Assembly: GCA_028687395.1 (NCBI GenBank)
Contig: JAQUAE010000091.1
Span: forward strand, 1 to 7,104
DNA length: 7,104 bases
Origin: Anaerolineales bacterium
GTDB taxonomy: Bacteria; Chloroflexota; Anaerolineae; Anaerolineales; UBA4823
Reading direction: 5' to 3'
Below are positions 5,456 to 7,104 of the stretch, in pieces. Every line of letters begins with the position of its first letter. Position 1 is the stretch's first letter. A program made the translations under genes and the position numbers. Under the pieces are notes generated by a model. The model was given only the letters and a program-made list of their open reading frames with translations. It searched no databases and had not been told where the DNA came from.

Positions 5456-6235
5456 ATGCTTCGCAGAGCCAGTACCTCAAAAGCAATCCTCATTATCAGC
5501 GCCTTCACGGTGGTGGCTAGCATGGCTTGTTCGCTCGTCACCCTGGGCAGCCGGTCAAGCGACCAGGAAGCTGCCGCGCAGGAAAGCCCCACCCTCCTGG
5601 CCGAAACGCCCACGCCTCTCCCCTCGCCAACCGAGACGCTCGCCCCCACCCCGACCGAAACTCCTCTCCCCACTCTGGCCCCGACGCCTTCCTATGATTG
5701 GTGCAAGGGGATGAACACCCGCGTGGCTAAGGAGGATGAGGTCAAGATCGGCCCCGAGAAGGGCGACAAGGCTTTTGCAACCTACGCCTGTCTTCTCGAA
5801 GCCAGCGGGCCGATACGGGAGTATCCGCAGCCTGCTATCCGCCTCAAGATTGGCTTTAATGACAAGAACGGCGTGCTGCACATCTACACTGCTATCGCCG
5901 GGGCGCTGATCTACAAATCCAATCCGGTGGCGGAGTTTACCTACCCCGCTTGTTACAAAAAAGATACCGAGGACCCCACCATGTTGGCTGCGGCGGATTA
6001 CCTGCAGGCGTTGAACGCGTATATGGCTCCGGGCGCACCCCCCAAGGAGTTCCCTCTGTTGGTGCACCTCGAGCTGGGCTATGACAACCACTGGCCTTCG
6101 GAAGCCAGCCTGGTGAACCGCTACACTGACCTGAACAACAGCCTGAAGGCTGCCATTGAAGCCGGGGAGGGATTCCCGGAGGTTCCCGAGCGCTACAGGA
6201 TGTACGTCCTGCCCGGGTTGGAAGACTGCCCCTAG
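5456..6235 (+). CDS. Secreted, probably lipid-anchored protein with Pro/Thr linker; C-terminal domain unknown
   Basis: I do not recognise the main domain. The 259-residue protein has three parts. Residues 1-25 are an export signal: basic MLRRASTSK, hydrophobic ILIISAFTVVA, then SMAC with Cys25 as a possible lipidated cysteine. The lipobox is not canonical (Ser at -3, Met at -2), so plain secretion or membrane anchoring is possible. Residues 45-79 are a flexible linker of repeated TPT/PTE/LPSPTE units, typical of surface lipoproteins in Anaerolineae-like bacteria. Residues 80-259 form a globular domain starting at YDWCKGM, with four cysteines (83, 112, 166, 258) that could form two disulphides outside the cell. 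Two strand-like stretches look alike (IRLKIGFND at 128-136 and VHLELGYDN at 203-211), hinting at an internal duplication. The start at 5456 is set by GAGGAG. No enzymatic motif is visible; a surface or binding role is a guess. The DinB-like gene follows after 29 nt. Confidence 0.85.
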   Translation: MLRRASTSKAILIISAFTVVASMACSLVTLGSRSSDQEAAAQESPTLLAETPTPLPSPTETLAPTPTETPLPTLAPTPSYDWCKGMNTRVAKEDEVKIGPEKGDKAFATYACLLEASGPIREYPQPAIRLKIGFNDKNGVLHIYTAIAGALIYKSNPVAEFTYPACYKKDTEDPTMLAAADYLQALNAYMAPGAPPKEFPLLVHLELGYDNHWPSEASLVNRYTDLNNSLKAAIEAGEGFPEVPERYRMYVLPGLEDCP

Positions 6236-6264
6236 GTAGCCGGAGCCTGCCTGCCCGCAAGCAC

Positions 6265-6759
6265 ATGGAAGAATTATTGGATTATCGCCGCGGCCTGCTG
6301 GAGCGCCTGGCGAATATCGCTGGCGACTATCAGGCCGCCCTCTCCGCCACTGAAGGCGGGCAAGGAGGGCGCGGCGCACGCCTGGCGACTCCCGCTGAGC
6401 AGCGCGCCTGCATTCATGCCAGAGATGTCTCGAAAGAGATCTTCCTCCCCGGCCAGGAGGCGCTCCTGGCCGGGGAATCACCCGAGCGCCTGGATATTGT
6501 TGATGCGCCAGGGGTTGCTGCCTCGCGGCCGGAGGAGCCTCTCGAAGCCGTGTTGGCAGAGCTGCAGGCCCTGTGCACCCAACAGGCGGCGCGGCTGGAG
6601 GACCTGCCTCCCCAGGCCTGGAACGCCACCTGGCGCCACCCCAAGGTTGGCCAGCGCACCCTCTTGTGGTGGGTGGAGCGCAGCCTGCTTCACCTCCAGG
6701 CGCACCTGCCCCACGGCTCACTGCGACCCCTGTCGAGTGACTCGCCAACTCCCCTGTAG
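6265..6759 (+). CDS. DinB-like four-helix-bundle protein
   Basis: A 164-residue protein resembling the DinB/YfiT-like superfamily, whose members bind a metal through three histidines and include thiol-dependent transferases and many uncharacterised stress proteins. Matching features: an N-terminal helix with ELLDYRRGLLERL, His51 in IHARDVSKEI on the second helix, and a last helix beginning after WRHPKVGQRTLLWWVERS with His143 and His147 (HLQAH). His51, His143 and His147 would form the metal triad. A Trp-rich approach to the last helix and the Arg-His-Pro turn also fit the group. There is no good Shine-Dalgarno: the only GGAG (6242-6245) is 19 nt away, so translation may depend on the upstream gene or a leaderless-like mechanism. 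The start ATG is the first one in the frame after the lipoprotein stop. The reaction is unknown. Confidence 0.75.
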   Translation: MEELLDYRRGLLERLANIAGDYQAALSATEGGQGGRGARLATPAEQRACIHARDVSKEIFLPGQEALLAGESPERLDIVDAPGVAASRPEEPLEAVLAELQALCTQQAARLEDLPPQAWNATWRHPKVGQRTLLWWVERSLLHLQAHLPHGSLRPLSSDSPTPL

Positions 6760-6880
6760 CTAATCTGCCTCGCCCTTGGTCGCGGGCCAGGCTGCCGACC
6801 TCTCCAGCGCCTTGTTGCTGTTTCCAATGCTTTTACACGTCCCGCCCGCACTACACCATCGCAGTTTCCGTCTGCTCTGG

Positions 6881-7104
6881 TTAGGGTTGATGGTTTCGGT
6901 CGCCGGCTCCCAGATGCAGCTTTGGGCGCTCTTCTGGCTGCAAGCTTTCCCACTCCCCCAACAAGACTTCGATCTTGTTCTGCAGCTCGACGTAATCTTC
7001 ACCCAGGCGCTGCACCGTTTCGGATTCGGGAGGTGGTTTCTCCAGGAGGGTGGCGATATGCCCAATCTGCTCTTCCAGGCTGGCGATGCGCTTCTCGACG
7101 TCGG
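6881..7104 (-). CDS. C-terminal tail of a probable ABC-F family ATPase (5' part outside window)
   Basis: An open minus-strand frame enters from the right edge (first full codon 7102-7100) and ends at TAA (6883-6881), giving 73 residues without an internal start. The sequence is a helical hairpin: a first helix with DVEKRIASLEEQIGHIATLL, a short Pro-rich turn (EKPPPESE), a second helix with RLGEDYVELQNKIEVLL, then GEWESLQPEERP. This arrangement, with Y..LQ..I..LL.EWE in the second helix, is typical of the C-terminal coiled coil of ABC-F proteins (Uup/YdiF/EttA type), soluble ATPases that act on ribosomes. The two ATPase domains that would prove it lie outside the window, and another coiled-coil protein is possible. 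It is convergent with the DinB-like gene. The 121 nt between the two stops hold no clear hairpin or other feature. Confidence 0.65.
   Translation of the reverse strand, partial: DVEKRIASLEEQIGHIATLLEKPPPESETVQRLGEDYVELQNKIEVLLGEWESLQPEERPKLHLGAGDRNHQP

Noticed and set aside
5585..5692. C-rich repetitive tract that might be a tandem repeat or CRISPR-like array
   Set aside because: The repetition is the codon pattern of the Pro/Thr linker. Units are degenerate, there are no spacers, and the frame is maintained.
5555..6748. Long minus-strand open frame (397 codons) opposite the lipoprotein and DinB-like genes
   Set aside because: It is rich in Gly, Arg, Ala and Pro with no domain, and lies antisense to two well-supported genes. 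In GC-rich DNA such open frames arise as mirrors of codon bias.
6760..6880. Possible small gene or terminator between the DinB-like gene and the ABC-F tail
   Set aside because: I see no stem with a T-run, no credible small ORF with a ribosome binding site, and no repeat.

Overview
This GC-rich, gene-dense window looks like chromosomal DNA of a Chloroflexota (Anaerolineae-like) bacterium. That assignment is inferred from style: a lipoprotein with a long Thr/Pro linker, EthD and DinB-like small proteins, and bare TATAAT boxes in short intergenic gaps. It is not based on a marker gene. I see no rRNA, tRNA, CRISPR array, insertion sequence, phage gene or recognisable defence locus.

Layout. (1) 1-1549, plus strand: the 3' part of a rhomboid intramembrane protease, overlapping by 7 nt a complete galE (UDP-glucose/UDP-GlcNAc 4-epimerase). 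(2) 1569-2851, minus strand, convergent with galE: a small acidic protein of unknown function (2480-2851) closed by a clear intrinsic terminator, followed by a crotonase-fold enoyl-CoA isomerase-like gene (1569-2354) with a near-perfect Shine-Dalgarno. (3) 2852-2974: a divergent promoter region. (4) 2975-5325, plus strand: a compact four-gene cluster of EthD-domain protein, YbaK/ProX-type aminoacyl-tRNA deacylase, membrane-anchored M23/LytM peptidase and FabG-like short-chain dehydrogenase. (5) 5326-6759, plus strand: a TATAAT promoter, a possible 17-residue leader peptide, a secreted or lipid-anchored protein with a Pro/Thr linker and an unrecognised C-terminal domain, then a DinB-like four-helix protein. 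(6) 6881-7104, minus strand: the C-terminal coiled-coil tail of what is probably an ABC-F ATPase, cut by the window edge.

The genes do not form one obvious pathway. The best shared themes are envelope and surface functions (rhomboid, GalE, M23 peptidase, lipoprotein) and small housekeeping enzymes. I found no convincing new multi-gene system. The points most worth following are the two uncharacterised proteins (2480-2851 and 5456-6235), the leader ORF whose stop codon lies inside the next gene's ribosome binding site, active-site features that refine two enzyme calls (GalE Cys298; the isomerase-type crotonase), and the ABC-F fragment at the right edge.
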